This document shows positions 16,948 through 25,595 of a DNA stretch of 64,000 nt, one piece after another (positions within the stretch are counted from its first letter, which is position 1; every line of letters starts with the position of its first letter). The DNA lies in contig JBEHYF010000003.1 in the NCBI GenBank assembly GCA_048498315.1, forward strand, positions 37,405 to 101,404, read 5' to 3'. The notes beneath the pieces were generated by a model. The model was given only the letters and a program-made list of their open reading frames with translations, ran no database searches and was not told the DNA's origin. Both the position numbers and the translations under genes were made by a program. The DNA is from Actinoallomurus sp048498315. Its GTDB lineage: Bacteria > Actinomycetota > Actinomycetes > Streptosporangiales > Streptosporangiaceae.

Positions 16948-17454
16948 GTTCGAAGGCTATCGATGCGTTCGCGACCAGCGGGTAAAGCATGGCCTCCGCC
17001 GCACGGCACGCCCGGTGCCCCGTGGAGAGCCCGCGGCAGAAACGTGCGGGGCCGGCCGCCGGTCCCCGCCGTGAAGACCCGTCGTGAAGGCCCTTCGTAC
17101 GGACGGGAGGACGCCTCGGGCCGGCGGGGGCGGAGGGGGGAGGCGGTGCCTTCCGTACCGGGCGGCGGCGCCCGGGAGCCGGCCGGCGTGCGTGCCGCCG
17201 TGGTCTTCGGACGGGCCGAAACCCGAACACCCCGGGCCCCGCAGGTCGCGCCGGTGACCGCGAATTGTCATCTGCCGGGCGAATGGCCGGTATCGCAATT
17301 CTGCACTGTGGAACGTGGGGGGTGCTTGGCGGACGCTGCCACTGGCGGCGCGCTGGTGCTCTTTCCGTCGCGCGCCTTTGGCGGCCCAGGCAACGCCGGC
17401 CGGGACTCGACTCCGGTGTTCACCTCGACGCCCAGGCCGTATCCGGGACCGGTG
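16948..17454. other. gene-free stretch upstream of the CBS gene
   Basis: About 500 bp without a supported gene. Reading frames here are open only because of GC bias and show no family resemblance. It contains the promoter side of the CBS protein gene and runs into the multicopper-oxidase relic. Confidence 0.5.
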
Positions 17455-17724
17455 CCGGCGGTCGTGCATCTGCACGGCGGGCACGGTCTGGAAGACAGCG
17501 ACGGCTATCCGGAGGCGTGGTTCTTGCCTGCGGCGAAGAACATACCATCCGGCTTCGCCAAGGTAGGGACCTATTACGACCGGTTCCGGGCGGAGTTCGC
17601 GGGCCGGACCGGTATCCATTGGAGGCCGGGTAGCGCCACCTTCCAATACGCCAACGACCAGCGCGCCGCCACCTTCTGATACCACGATCACGCGCTCGGT
17701 GTGACGCGCGAAAACGTCTACGCT
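17455..17724 (+). pseudogene. multicopper oxidase remnant (CotA/bilirubin-oxidase-like)
   Basis: The + strand frame reads AVVHLHGGHGLEDSDGYPEA followed by WFLPAAKNIPSGF and VGTYYDRFRAEF, the copper-binding HLHG region of multicopper oxidases. It continues FQYANDQRAATF, then a TGA at 17677 where the family has Trp, and then YHDHALGVTRENVYA in the same frame. The HxH copper pair (HDH) thus lies right behind a Trp-to-stop change. Nothing resembling the remaining two cupredoxin domains follows before the next gene at 17780, and no convincing N-terminus precedes. This is a truncated, nonsense-mutated fragment of about 90 codons of a ~500-residue enzyme. Confidence 0.8.
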
Positions 17725-17779
17725 CACCGGCGGCCACCAGGCGCCGAGTCCGCCCGATCAGCAGACCCGGCGGGTCTCA

Positions 17780-18292
17780 TCAGCGGTCGGGGCGGCGGCG
17801 CCGGGCGCCGATCATGAAAGGGGAGCGCCCGGTCGTCGTCGCGGGGCTGGGCGCCGGGCGTACGGCGGCGTAGTCGGCGGGCAGGCGGCCCGGCGCCTCC
17901 GCGACCTCTCCGGTCGGGGCGAGCCGCAGGACGTACGCCTCGTCGGCCCAGCGCTCGGTCTGCGCATCGCCGTCGGGGGCGTTCAGCCGCTCCTTCGCCA
18001 GCAGCGGCACGACGGCCGCCCACTCGTCGGAGCGGGGCTTGACCTCGGTCACCTCGGCGACCCAGGAGACGATGCGAGCGCCGTTGTCCTTGCTGCGGAC
18101 GATCACCGTGACCCGCTCGGCATCCGGCAGGCCGGGCAGCGGCTGCTCGATGCCGCCCGTGACGACGTACGCGGCACCGTCGTGCCACACGTGCCAGGCG
18201 GCCCGCGGGCCGGCGAGCCCGAGCAGGTCGAGCCAGATCAGGCCGGACCTCTTGGTGGCCTCCTCGACGAGCGCGGCCGTGGGATCGCTCAT
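17780..18292 (-). CDS. hypothetical actinobacterial protein (flavin-split-barrel-like?)
   Basis: 170 aa, no signal or membrane helix. The sequence runs DPTAALVEEATKRSGLIWLD, then WHVWHDGAAYVVTGGIEQPL and VTVIVRSKDNGARIVSWVAE. The pattern of strands with Trp/Tyr is reminiscent of pyridoxamine-phosphate-oxidase-like split barrels, but I cannot confirm that. The start was chosen at ATG 18292, where the conserved-looking sequence begins; the open frame extends further into the divergent lyase gene without a start of its own. It is divergent from the CoA-ester lyase gene with only 31 bp between start codons, so the two promoters overlap or transcripts are nearly leaderless. Confidence 0.7.
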   Translation of the reverse strand: MSDPTAALVEEATKRSGLIWLDLLGLAGPRAAWHVWHDGAAYVVTGGIEQPLPGLPDAERVTVIVRSKDNGARIVSWVAEVTEVKPRSDEWAAVVPLLAKERLNAPDGDAQTERWADEAYVLRLAPTGEVAEAPGRLPADYAAVRPAPSPATTTGRSPFMIGARRRRPDR

Positions 18293-18323
18293 GGACACCA
18301 GCCTCTCACGTACGATCCGGTCC

Positions 18324-19262
18324 ATGCGCGCCCGCCGGAGCACCCTCGCCGTCCCCGCCAGCAACCCCAGGTTCGTCGAGAAGGCCCGCGGCCTGCCGGT
18401 CGACGCGTTCTTCCTCGACCTGGAGGACGCGGTGGCGCCGTCGGCGAAACAGGAGGCCCGGCGCACGGCCGTCGCGGCGCTGAACGAGGGCGGCTGGGGA
18501 GACCGGGTCCGGGTCGTGCGGATCAACGATGTGACCACCGCGTTCGCCTATCGTGACGTGATCGACGTCGTCGAGGGCGCAGGCGCGAACCTCGACTGCC
18601 TCATGCTGCCCAAGGTGTCCGCGCCCGACCACGTGGTCTGGCTCGACATGCTGCTCGGCCAGATCGAGCGGGCGACCGGCCTGCCGGAGGGGCGCATCGG
18701 CATCGAGGCGCAGATCGAGGACGCCCGCGGGCTCACCCGCGCCGACGAGATCGCGGGCGCGTCGCCGCGCCTGGAGACCCTGGTGTTCGGGCCGGGCGAC
18801 TTCATGGCATCGATCAACATGCGCACGCTCGTGGTGGGGGAGCAGCCGCCCGGCTACACCGAGGGCGACGCCTACCACTACGCGCTGATGCGCATCCTGC
18901 TGGCGGCGCGGGCGCACGACCTGCAGGCGATCGACGGGCCGTACTTCAACGTCCGCGACGTCGAGGCGTTCACGCGGGCGGCCCGGCGTAGCGCGGCGCT
19001 GGGCTTCGACGGCAAGTGGGTGCTGCACCCGGCACAGGTCGAGGCGTGCAACGCGGTGTTCTCCCCGGCGCAGGACGACTACGACCGCGCCGAGCTGATC
19101 CTGGACGCCTACGACCATGCGACACGCGTCGAGGGCCGGGGCGCGGCCATGCTCGGCGACGAGATGATCGACGAAGCGTCCCGGAAGATGGCGCTGGTGA
19201 TCGCCGCGAAGGGCCGTGCCGCCGGGCTGCGCCGTACCCGCGTGTTCGAGCCGCCGGCCTGA
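18324..19262 (+). CDS. HpcH/HpaI-family CoA-ester lyase (CitE-like, malyl-CoA lyase group)
   Basis: 312 aa. Motifs of the citrate-lyase-beta/malyl-CoA-lyase TIM barrel are clear: RSTLAVPASNPRFVEKARGL at the start, DAFFLDLEDAVAPSAK with the Mg-binding acidic residues, RINDVTTAF, MLPKVSAPDHV, IEAQIEDARGL with the second metal Glu, and GPGDFMASI. The C-terminal GFDGKWVLHPAQVEACN is characteristic. Such enzymes cleave or form beta-hydroxyacyl-CoA esters (malyl-, methylmalyl- or citramalyl-CoA). The start is ATG 18324. The last 46 bp of the gene are repeated 80 bp downstream. Confidence 0.9.
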   Translation: MRARRSTLAVPASNPRFVEKARGLPVDAFFLDLEDAVAPSAKQEARRTAVAALNEGGWGDRVRVVRINDVTTAFAYRDVIDVVEGAGANLDCLMLPKVSAPDHVVWLDMLLGQIERATGLPEGRIGIEAQIEDARGLTRADEIAGASPRLETLVFGPGDFMASINMRTLVVGEQPPGYTEGDAYHYALMRILLAARAHDLQAIDGPYFNVRDVEAFTRAARRSAALGFDGKWVLHPAQVEACNAVFSPAQDDYDRAELILDAYDHATRVEGRGAAMLGDEMIDEASRKMALVIAAKGRAAGLRRTRVFEPPA

Positions 19263-19339
19263 CGGGCGTCCCGGTCGAGGCGTCGGAGCCGGCCCGTGCC
19301 GCCGGGCTGCGCCGTACCCGCGTGTTCGAGCCGCCGGCC
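19214..19339 (+). repeat. 46-bp perfect direct repeat copying the 3' end of the CoA-ester lyase gene
   Basis: Bases 19214-19259 (codons for AAGLRRTRVFEPP near the C-terminus) recur without mismatch at 19294-19339, an offset of 80 bp. The second copy lies after the stop codon in non-coding sequence. A shorter trace (CCCGTGCCGCC) appears again near 19373. This looks like a tandem duplication of ~80 bp followed by divergence of the unit's other half. Confidence 0.85.
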
Positions 19340-19495
19340 CGGCGCCCTCCCGGCCGGGCGGAGGCGGTCCCGGCCCGTGCCGCCTGGGTTGACCTCGGTC
19401 GCCTCCCGACCCGAGCTTCCGGGCGGCCGGGGCGGCGATTTCGAGTGGTCCATAACCTTGACGTGGCCGTGAGTCCGGCGAGACGGTGGGTAATC

Positions 19496-20113
19496 ATGAA
19501 GGCCGCGCCGACATGCCCGCGCTGCCGTGGGCCGCTCATCCCGCCGGGCCCCTGGACGAGCGCGTGGAACTGCGCTGCGCACGGCGAAGTGAGCCCGTTC
19601 GGTCCGCCCCGCCCGCCCACGCCCGAGGGCCTCGCGGCGGTCCGCTCCGCGGCGCGGGTGCCGATCTGGGTGCCCTGGCCGCCGCCGCACGGATGGCTGG
19701 TCACCGGGTTCGCCACCGCCGGCGACGAGCGGTCCGGCGGGCGCGCCGTCGCCGTGGCGCTGTCCGGGCCGGCGCCGCTGGGCGGCCCCGCCGATATGAT
19801 CCTCGTCGCCGAGGAGCCCGGCATCGGACTCGGCGCCTCGTATTCCGGGCTGCCGGGCCCGGACCCGGGAGCCGGGCTGTGCGGGCGGATGCCCGACGCC
19901 AAGGTGGAGATCGACGGCCATCCCGTGGCGATGTGGGCGGTGCCCGGGGACACCGCCGCCTTCGCCGGTGAGGCGCTCGGCAACTGGCTGTGGGCGGTGC
20001 TGTGGCCCGGGACGGCCGGCGCGCTGATGATGGAGAACCTGCGCCTGCGCGACCTGCGGGAGGCGGACCTCGACCTGTCGTACGGCGCCGCCTGCCCCCG
20101 GCTCGGTGCCTGA
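19496..20113 (+). CDS. DUF6758-type conserved actinobacterial protein with zinc-ribbon start
   Basis: 205 aa. The N-terminus has CPRCRGPLIPPG then WNCAAHGEVSPFG, a Cys4/His zinc-ribbon-like arrangement. It is followed by IWVPWPPPHGWLVTGFA and GPADMILVAEEPGIGLGASY, segments I associate with the DUF6758 family found beside PHP-domain genes in Streptomyces and relatives. Residues ~150-190 (GNWLWAVLWPGTAGALM) form a hydrophobic stretch, probably buried rather than membrane-spanning. The function is unknown. It sits 24 bp before the PHP gene in the same orientation, so cotranscription is likely. Confidence 0.75.
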   Translation: MKAAPTCPRCRGPLIPPGPWTSAWNCAAHGEVSPFGPPRPPTPEGLAAVRSAARVPIWVPWPPPHGWLVTGFATAGDERSGGRAVAVALSGPAPLGGPADMILVAEEPGIGLGASYSGLPGPDPGAGLCGRMPDAKVEIDGHPVAMWAVPGDTAAFAGEALGNWLWAVLWPGTAGALMMENLRLRDLREADLDLSYGAACPRLGA

Positions 20114-20137
20114 TCCGTCCCGGTGCATGATCGTGTC

Positions 20138-20986
20138 ATGCGCGTGGACCTGCATTCGCACAGCTCGGTGTCCGACGGCACCCAGCCGCCCGCCGACGTC
20201 GTGCGCCGCGCGCACGCGGCCGGTGTCACGGTGCTCGCCCTGACCGACCACGATACGGTCGCCGGGCACCCCGAGGCCGTCCGCGCGCTGCCGCCCGGGA
20301 TGACGCTGGTCCGCGGCATGGAGCTCTCCTGCCGCCTGCGCGGGCGCGGCGTCCACCTGCTGGCGTACCTTTTCGACCCGGCCGAGCGCGCGCTGGCCGC
20401 CGAGGTCGCGCGGGTACGGGACGACCGGGCGCAGCGCGCCCGGGGCATGGTGGAGGGACTGGCCCGGCTGGGCGTCCCGATCACCTGGGAGATGGTCGAG
20501 CGGATCACCGCCGACTCCGTGCCGGGCCGCCCGCACATCGCCCGCGCGCTGGTCGAGGCCGGTGCGGTGGCGAGCGTCGAGGAGGCGTTCACGCCGGAGT
20601 GGATCGGCGAGGGCGGCCGGGCGTTCGTCGACCGGTACGCCGTGGACGCCGAGCGCGCGGTGCGGCTGGTCCGCGACGCCGGCGGCGTGAGCGTGCTGGC
20701 GCACCCGCGATCGCGCGGCTACGAGGTGCCGGACGAGGGGATCGCGCTGCTGGCCGCCGCGGGGCTGGCCGGCGTCGAGGCCGACCACCCGGACCACCCG
20801 GAGGACGAGCGCCTGCGGCTGCGCGGCCTGGCCGCGGAGCTGGGCCTGGTCGTGACCGGGGGCAGCGACGACCACGGCGCGATGACCGGCCACCGCCTCG
20901 GCACCGAGACGACCGCACCCGAGGTGTACGAGGCGCTGGTGGCGGCCGCGACCGGCACGGCCCCGGACACCGGCTCCGGCGGCTGA
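20138..20986 (+). CDS. PHP-domain metal-dependent phosphoesterase
   Basis: 282 aa. The four PHP motifs are visible: MRVDLHSHSSVSDGT at the N-terminus (metal-binding His pair and Asp), LALTDHDTVAGH near residue 37, VSVLAHPRSRG near 190, and VTGGSDDHGA near 245. The family (COG0613, TrpH/RNase AM-like) includes 5'-3' exonucleases and 3',5'-nucleotide phosphatases. ATG 20138 is chosen since the HSH motif follows immediately; an in-frame ATG 15 bases upstream is possible. It lies between DUF6758 and the MBL-fold gene. Confidence 0.9.
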   Translation: MRVDLHSHSSVSDGTQPPADVVRRAHAAGVTVLALTDHDTVAGHPEAVRALPPGMTLVRGMELSCRLRGRGVHLLAYLFDPAERALAAEVARVRDDRAQRARGMVEGLARLGVPITWEMVERITADSVPGRPHIARALVEAGAVASVEEAFTPEWIGEGGRAFVDRYAVDAERAVRLVRDAGGVSVLAHPRSRGYEVPDEGIALLAAAGLAGVEADHPDHPEDERLRLRGLAAELGLVVTGGSDDHGAMTGHRLGTETTAPEVYEALVAAATGTAPDTGSGG

Positions 20987-21050
20987 TGCCGGGACACCCC
21001 GATCTTTCACGCGATGCGCGCTCGGGGCCTGGAGTCGATAGTGTTTCCGT

Positions 21051-21746
21051 GTGGACGCGCGTATCGACAAGGTGGTGACGTCGGGCAAGGTCACCATCGA
21101 TGACACCGAATACGACATCGAGGCCAACACCTACGTCGTCGGCGACGACGACGCGGTGATCGTGATCGACCCGGCCAACGATGCCGAGCCCATCCTCGAG
21201 AAGATCGGGGACCGCGAGGTCATGGCGGTGATCCTCACCGACGGCCACGAGCACCACCTCAGCGCCGCGCTGGAGGTCGCCGAGGCCGACGAGGACGACC
21301 CGGCCCCGATCGCGCTGCACTCGCGCGACCGTCTCATGTGGCGCCGCTACTTCCGCGAGCTCGCCGAGAAGGACGACGACTCGGCCTTCATGAAAGACCT
21401 GGAGCCCGACATCGACATCGAGGACGGCGGCATCTTCGAGATCGCGGGCGCGCAGCTCGAGGTGATGCACACGCCCGGCCACACGCCCGGCAGCATCTGC
21501 CTCCTCTCCGACCAGCTCGGTGTGCTGTTCACCGGCGACACCCTGCACAAGGGCCGGCCCGGCATCGTCGGCGACGAGTACCCTGACCTGCAGGAGCAGC
21601 TCAACTCCATCGGCTCCCTGCTCGGCCCGCTCGCCAAGGACATCCGCGTGCTGCCCGGCCAGGGCGAGGAGACCACCGTCGGCGAGGAAGACTCCCAGTG
21701 GGAGAGCTGGTTCGCCCTCGCCCAGCAGCCGAGCTCCGAGGACTGA
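21051..21746 (+). CDS. metallo-beta-lactamase-fold protein with altered metal site
   Basis: 231 aa MBL-fold protein of the glyoxalase-II-like group. The first metal motif, normally THxHxDH, reads TDGHEHH here (around residues 63-69): the first His is Asp and the Asp is His. The later ligands HTPGHTPGSI and FTGDTLH are kept, but the final His of PGHG is replaced (LPGQGEETTVGEE). The metal centre is therefore likely to be different or partly lost, so hydrolase activity is uncertain. The start is GTG 21051. The following nuclease gene begins 5 bp after its stop, so the two are coupled. Confidence 0.85.
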   Translation: MDARIDKVVTSGKVTIDDTEYDIEANTYVVGDDDAVIVIDPANDAEPILEKIGDREVMAVILTDGHEHHLSAALEVAEADEDDPAPIALHSRDRLMWRRYFRELAEKDDDSAFMKDLEPDIDIEDGGIFEIAGAQLEVMHTPGHTPGSICLLSDQLGVLFTGDTLHKGRPGIVGDEYPDLQEQLNSIGSLLGPLAKDIRVLPGQGEETTVGEEDSQWESWFALAQQPSSED

Positions 21747-21751
21747 CGCGG

Positions 21752-22633
21752 ATGGCCGCCGAGCAGCTCGGGTTCGAGGGAATGCCGAGGCGGCTGTATC
21801 CCTGCACACCCTCGCGGCTGAACGCCTGGCTCGACTGCCCGCGCCGGTACCGCATGACCTACCTCGACCGGCCCCGCCCGGACAAAGGTCCGCCGTGGGC
21901 GCACAACAGCGTGGGGGCGAGCGTCCACAACGCCCTCGCCGGCTGGTGGCGGCTCCCGGCCGAAGAGCGCACCCCGGAGGCCGCGGGCCGGCTGCTGGAG
22001 CGCTGCTGGCTGACCGACGGCTTCCGCGACGAGGCCCAGTCGGCCGAGTGGCGCGAGCGCGCCCGCGAGATGGTGCGGCGCTACGTCGCCGGCCTCGACC
22101 CGGACGACGAGCCGGTCGGCGTCGAGCGCATCGTCTCGATGAAGACCCACCTGATCACCGTGCAGGGCCGGGTGGACCGGCTCGACCGGCGCGGCGCCGA
22201 GCTGGTCGTCGTCGACTACAAGACCGGCCGCCGGCCGCTCACCCCCGATGACGCCCGGTCCTCCCTCGCGCTGGCGCTGTACGCCGCGTCGGCGCAGCGG
22301 ATGCTGCGCACGCCGTGCCGGCTGGTCGAGCTGCACCACCTGCCGACCGGGCAGGTCGCGGTCTGGGAGCACACCGAGGAGTCGCTCGACCGCCACCTGC
22401 GCCGGGCGGAGCAGATCGCCGAGGAGTGCGCCAAGGCCGACGCCTGGTTCCGCGAGCGGCCGGCGCCCGCCGAGACGACCCCGCCAGAGCGCCGGCACGC
22501 CGCCTACGACGCGGTGTTCCCACCGCATCCGGGAGCGCTGTGCGCCTGGTGCGATTACGTCCGCCACTGCCCCGAGGGCCGCGCCGCGGCCCCTGTCCGC
22601 GACCCCTGGTCCGGCCTCGCCGACGAGTTGTGA
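21752..22633 (+). CDS. RecB-like PD-(D/E)XK nuclease with predicted Fe-S cluster
   Basis: 293 aa. The nuclease core is GRVDRLDRRGAELVVVDYKT, with the Asp-x-Lys active site in VVDYKTG near residue 157. One cysteine near the N-terminus (AWLDCPRRYRM) and three near the C-terminus (LCAWCDYVRHCP) form the split C-...-CxxC-C arrangement that binds a 4Fe-4S cluster in AddB/Cas4-type nucleases. The length equals other stand-alone RecB-family exonucleases of actinobacteria. It is probably a 5'-3' or single-strand DNA nuclease in repair, unrelated to CRISPR here since no cas genes or repeats are present. Confidence 0.85.
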   Translation: MAAEQLGFEGMPRRLYPCTPSRLNAWLDCPRRYRMTYLDRPRPDKGPPWAHNSVGASVHNALAGWWRLPAEERTPEAAGRLLERCWLTDGFRDEAQSAEWRERAREMVRRYVAGLDPDDEPVGVERIVSMKTHLITVQGRVDRLDRRGAELVVVDYKTGRRPLTPDDARSSLALALYAASAQRMLRTPCRLVELHHLPTGQVAVWEHTEESLDRHLRRAEQIAEECAKADAWFRERPAPAETTPPERRHAAYDAVFPPHPGALCAWCDYVRHCPEGRAAAPVRDPWSGLADEL

Positions 22634-22804
22634 GCCCCTTGCCCGGCCGATACCCGCAGCTGGGCGTCAGGCCGGCCGGGACGGACGCGAGGCCGCCCGG
22701 GCCTGCCGCACCGGAGGAGACGCCGGAGCCCGTACGGCGCTCCCGGCGGCGCGCCGTGCGCCCCGCGCCGGGACGCCGGGTGCCATGCGCCCCGCGGCGA
22801 GACA

Positions 22805-23740
22805 TCAGGCGGCGGGCCAGGATCGCGGGTCGCGAAGACCCATCAGGCCCTTGCGGACGTCGTAGCCTTCGGCCGCGAGACGCTTCCGCGCCCCGGCAAG
22901 CATGTCCTTGGTCGCCTGCTGGAACACCAGCTCGTGGATCCGCTCCGGCAGGGCGTTGGCGGCCAGGCGGAACGACCGCAGCGCCGCCGTCACCACCGGC
23001 TCGGGGATCTCCGGCAGGATGCCGTACATGTCGCGGGCCCAGCGGGGCAGCGCGTAGTAGCACAGGGTGCCGAACGGCAGGTACGCCGGCTTGCCCACGG
23101 CGAGCCGGCGCATCTCGCGGGGGAGTTTCGGCCACAGCAGGAACCGCACCGTGGAGCGGGCCTCCGGCGTCACCCGCAGACGTGGCCGCATCTCGGCGAA
23201 GTACGCCTCCATCTCCGCGACGCTGCCAGGCACGTCCTCATCGTGCAGCCCGACGTACATGGCGCTGCGCCGCTGCTCCGCGAGGTAGCGATCGGCCTGC
23301 GCGACGGTGAGCCGCAGCCCCGCCCGGCGGGCCACCTGCAGGTAGGAGTACACCTCGGCGCAGTGCACCCACAGCAGCAGCTCCGGGTCGTCGACGCGGT
23401 ACAGCCGGCCGGTGTCGGGATCCTTGACGCGCAGCGCCCGGTGGATGTCGCGGACCCTCCGGCCGATGCGGTCGGCCTCCTCGGGCGTGCCCCACGTCAC
23501 GACGCCGACGAAGTCGGCGGTGCGCTGGAGCCGGCCGATCGGATCCTCCTGGAAGTTGCTGTTCTGCCAGACGCCGCGCATCGCGATGGGGTGCAGGGCC
23601 TGGAGCATGAGGCCGCTGACGCCGCCGACCCACATCGACCGGTTGATGTGGACCTGCCAGGTCACGCTCTGCGGGGGGTGGACCGTCGCTCCCACGGCAG
23701 CATCGTAGGCACGTCGGAACGTGAGACGCTTGTGTTTCAT
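22805..23740 (-). CDS. DUF2236/MpaB-type oxygenase family protein
   Basis: 311 aa. The sequence carries the DUF2236 features INRSMWVGGVSGLMLQALHP, WGTPEEADRIGRRVRDIH and LLWVHCAEVYSYL, the histidine/arginine-rich segments that ligate a b-type heme in characterised members such as latex-clearing protein and the MpaB oxygenase. The substrate is unknown. ATG 23740 is chosen where the homology begins (MKHKRLTFRRAYDAAVG); no strong ribosome site is visible and a longer open frame upstream has none either. A lone gene, convergent with the RecB-like nuclease across a 170-bp gap that shows nothing recognisable. Confidence 0.82.
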   Translation of the reverse strand: MKHKRLTFRRAYDAAVGATVHPPQSVTWQVHINRSMWVGGVSGLMLQALHPIAMRGVWQNSNFQEDPIGRLQRTADFVGVVTWGTPEEADRIGRRVRDIHRALRVKDPDTGRLYRVDDPELLLWVHCAEVYSYLQVARRAGLRLTVAQADRYLAEQRRSAMYVGLHDEDVPGSVAEMEAYFAEMRPRLRVTPEARSTVRFLLWPKLPREMRRLAVGKPAYLPFGTLCYYALPRWARDMYGILPEIPEPVVTAALRSFRLAANALPERIHELVFQQATKDMLAGARKRLAAEGYDVRKGLMGLRDPRSWPAA

Positions 23741-23908
23741 GTCGCAAGCCGCCAGGAGCCCATCGTGGACTCGCGGGTCGCGGCGGCGACGCGGAGCGGA
23801 GCGCCCGGCGGTCCCTCGCGGTTTCGGGTGCCGGCCGCCGGCCGCACGTCCGGGCCGTGACCCACGCGCGCCGGTCCGGAGCACCGCCGGCCGGACCGGG
23901 CCGCCGGG

Positions 23909-24778
23909 TCAGGCGCGTTCGGCCTCGTTCCAGAAGGCGGTCAGGGCGCTCGCGGTGGTCTCCGGAGCCTCCACGGCGGGGGAGTGCGCGGCACCGGGGA
24001 TGACGACCTTGCGGGCGCCGAGCCGCTCGGCCATCGCGGCCTGCTGCTGCGGCTCCCAGGCGTCGTCGTTCTCTCCGTAGATCACCAGGATCGGCAGCGC
24101 GGCGTCGTCGGCGACCTTGGCGAGCTCATTGACCCGGTCGGCGCACGACAGCACCTCGCGGGCCATCCCGACCAGACCGGCCGGCACGTTCATGAACATC
24201 CGCCGGCGCAGGAACGCAACGATCTCCCGCGGGACGCCCTTGGCCACGGCGTCCGGCTCCATGCGGGTCGACCACAGGTGTTCGAGGCCGACCTTCGGCA
24301 GCGCGGACAGCAGCACCCGGCCCTCGACCTCCCGGGCGCCGCGGAGCGCCGCCGGCCCGGAGCTCATCAGCGTGTACGACACGAGCGGCGACGGGTCGGC
24401 GATCACGGTCTCCCGGGTCACCAGGCCGCCGAAGGAGTGCCCGACCAGGTGCACGGGGTCGTCGAAGTCTTCGAGGATGGCGGCGATGTCGGCGCCGAGG
24501 GCCGCGCACGTGTACGCGGACTCGTCGTCAGGCCCGCTACTCTCGTACTGGCCGCGCATGTCGAGCGCGACCACACGGCGCCCGGCGCCCGCCAGCGTCT
24601 GGAGGACGGCGATGAAGTCCTCCTTGCTGCCGGTGAACTCCGGCACGAGCAGCGCCGGCGACCGCTCGCAGACGCGGGAGCCGGGCAGCGCCTCCAGCGC
24701 GGCGAACGTGCCACGCGAGGTCGCGATGTCCGTGCGACGGACGCCGGGGGGAAGAGTAAGGAACCGGGGCGTACTCAC
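23909..24778 (-). CDS. alpha/beta-hydrolase
   Basis: 289 aa. The nucleophile elbow is VGHSFGGLV with Ser near residue 116. The acid is in VIYGENDDAWEP (~235) and the His in IPGAAHSPAVEAPE (~262), giving a complete triad. The cap region holds a helix pair typical of esterases or haloperoxidase-like hydrolases; the substrate is unknown. The GTG 24778 start precedes STPRFLTLPPGV. A much longer frame continues upstream over the GDPD gene but is only the antisense shadow of that gene. No clear Shine-Dalgarno site is present, so the transcript may be leaderless. Confidence 0.85.
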   Translation of the reverse strand: MSTPRFLTLPPGVRRTDIATSRGTFAALEALPGSRVCERSPALLVPEFTGSKEDFIAVLQTLAGAGRRVVALDMRGQYESSGPDDESAYTCAALGADIAAILEDFDDPVHLVGHSFGGLVTRETVIADPSPLVSYTLMSSGPAALRGAREVEGRVLLSALPKVGLEHLWSTRMEPDAVAKGVPREIVAFLRRRMFMNVPAGLVGMAREVLSCADRVNELAKVADDAALPILVIYGENDDAWEPQQQAAMAERLGARKVVIPGAAHSPAVEAPETTASALTAFWNEAERA

Positions 24779-24869
24779 TGAGAGGAGCTTACTTGCCGTC
24801 GTCAGCCCGGCACCACCGCGGCGATTTCGGGTCGTGACCGGGCGGGGGAGGCGAAGGTACGCTCGCAGC

Positions 24870-25595
24870 ATGACGGTTGCCGTCTCGGCGCACAAGGGCG
24901 GTTCCGAAGACGCCCGGGGCGCGACATGGGAGGCGTACGAGAGCGCGGTCACGACCGGCGCCGAGTACGTCGAGTTCGACATCCGCCGCACCCGTGACGG
25001 AAGGTTCGTCGTCTTCCACGATCCGCAGGTGGCCGGACGCCCGGTGTCCGGACTGTCGTACGAGGAACTGTGCGCGGCGGCCGGCCACCGCGTGCCGTTG
25101 GTCGGCGACGTCATGACGCTGATCGCGGGCCGCATGAAGGGCCACCTGGACCTGAAGGAGATCGGCGGCGAAGACGAGATCATCCGGCTCGCGCTCGACC
25201 GTCTCGGGCCGGAGTCGTTCGTCGCCACCACCCTCGAAGACTCCTCGATCGCCCGTATCAAGCGGATGTTCCCCGAGGTCACGGCGGCGCTGTCGCTGGG
25301 GCGCAGCCTCCGCGAGGTGACCTGGTTCCGCAAGGCGCCGACGCGCATCCAGGAGCTGTACCCGCTGCGGCGGATGCGCGAGTGCGGCGCCGACTGGCTG
25401 GCCGTGCACCGCCGGCTCGCCCGCGCCACCGTGCTGCGCATGTGCGGCCGGCAGGGGGTGCCGGCCATGGTGTGGACGGTCAATGACGAGCCGCGGATGC
25501 GGCGGTTCCTCGCCGACGAGCGGGTGGGCGTGCTGATCACCGACCGGCCCCGCCACGCCCTGCGGCTGCGCAACGGCTTCGGCCTTCGCGCCTGA
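24870..25595 (+). CDS. glycerophosphodiester phosphodiesterase family protein
   Basis: 241 aa TIM-barrel GDPD. The catalytic and metal residues appear as SAHKGGSEDARG (first His, with Lys replacing the common Arg of HRG), YVEFDIRRTRDG (Glu/Asp metal pair) and VVFHDPQV (second His). The C-terminal MVWTVNDEPRMRRFL and VGVLITDRP are typical. It hydrolyses glycerophosphodiesters to glycerol-3-phosphate and an alcohol; no signal peptide, so cytoplasmic. It is divergent from the hydrolase gene with 91 bp between starts. The coding 3' end is echoed by two degenerate copies downstream. Confidence 0.88.
   Translation: MTVAVSAHKGGSEDARGATWEAYESAVTTGAEYVEFDIRRTRDGRFVVFHDPQVAGRPVSGLSYEELCAAAGHRVPLVGDVMTLIAGRMKGHLDLKEIGGEDEIIRLALDRLGPESFVATTLEDSSIARIKRMFPEVTAALSLGRSLREVTWFRKAPTRIQELYPLRRMRECGADWLAVHRRLARATVLRMCGRQGVPAMVWTVNDEPRMRRFLADERVGVLITDRPRHALRLRNGFGLRA

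Noticed and set aside
21752..22633. Cas4 of a CRISPR system
   Set aside because: The RecB-like nuclease with Fe-S cysteines resembles Cas4, but there is no repeat array or other cas gene.
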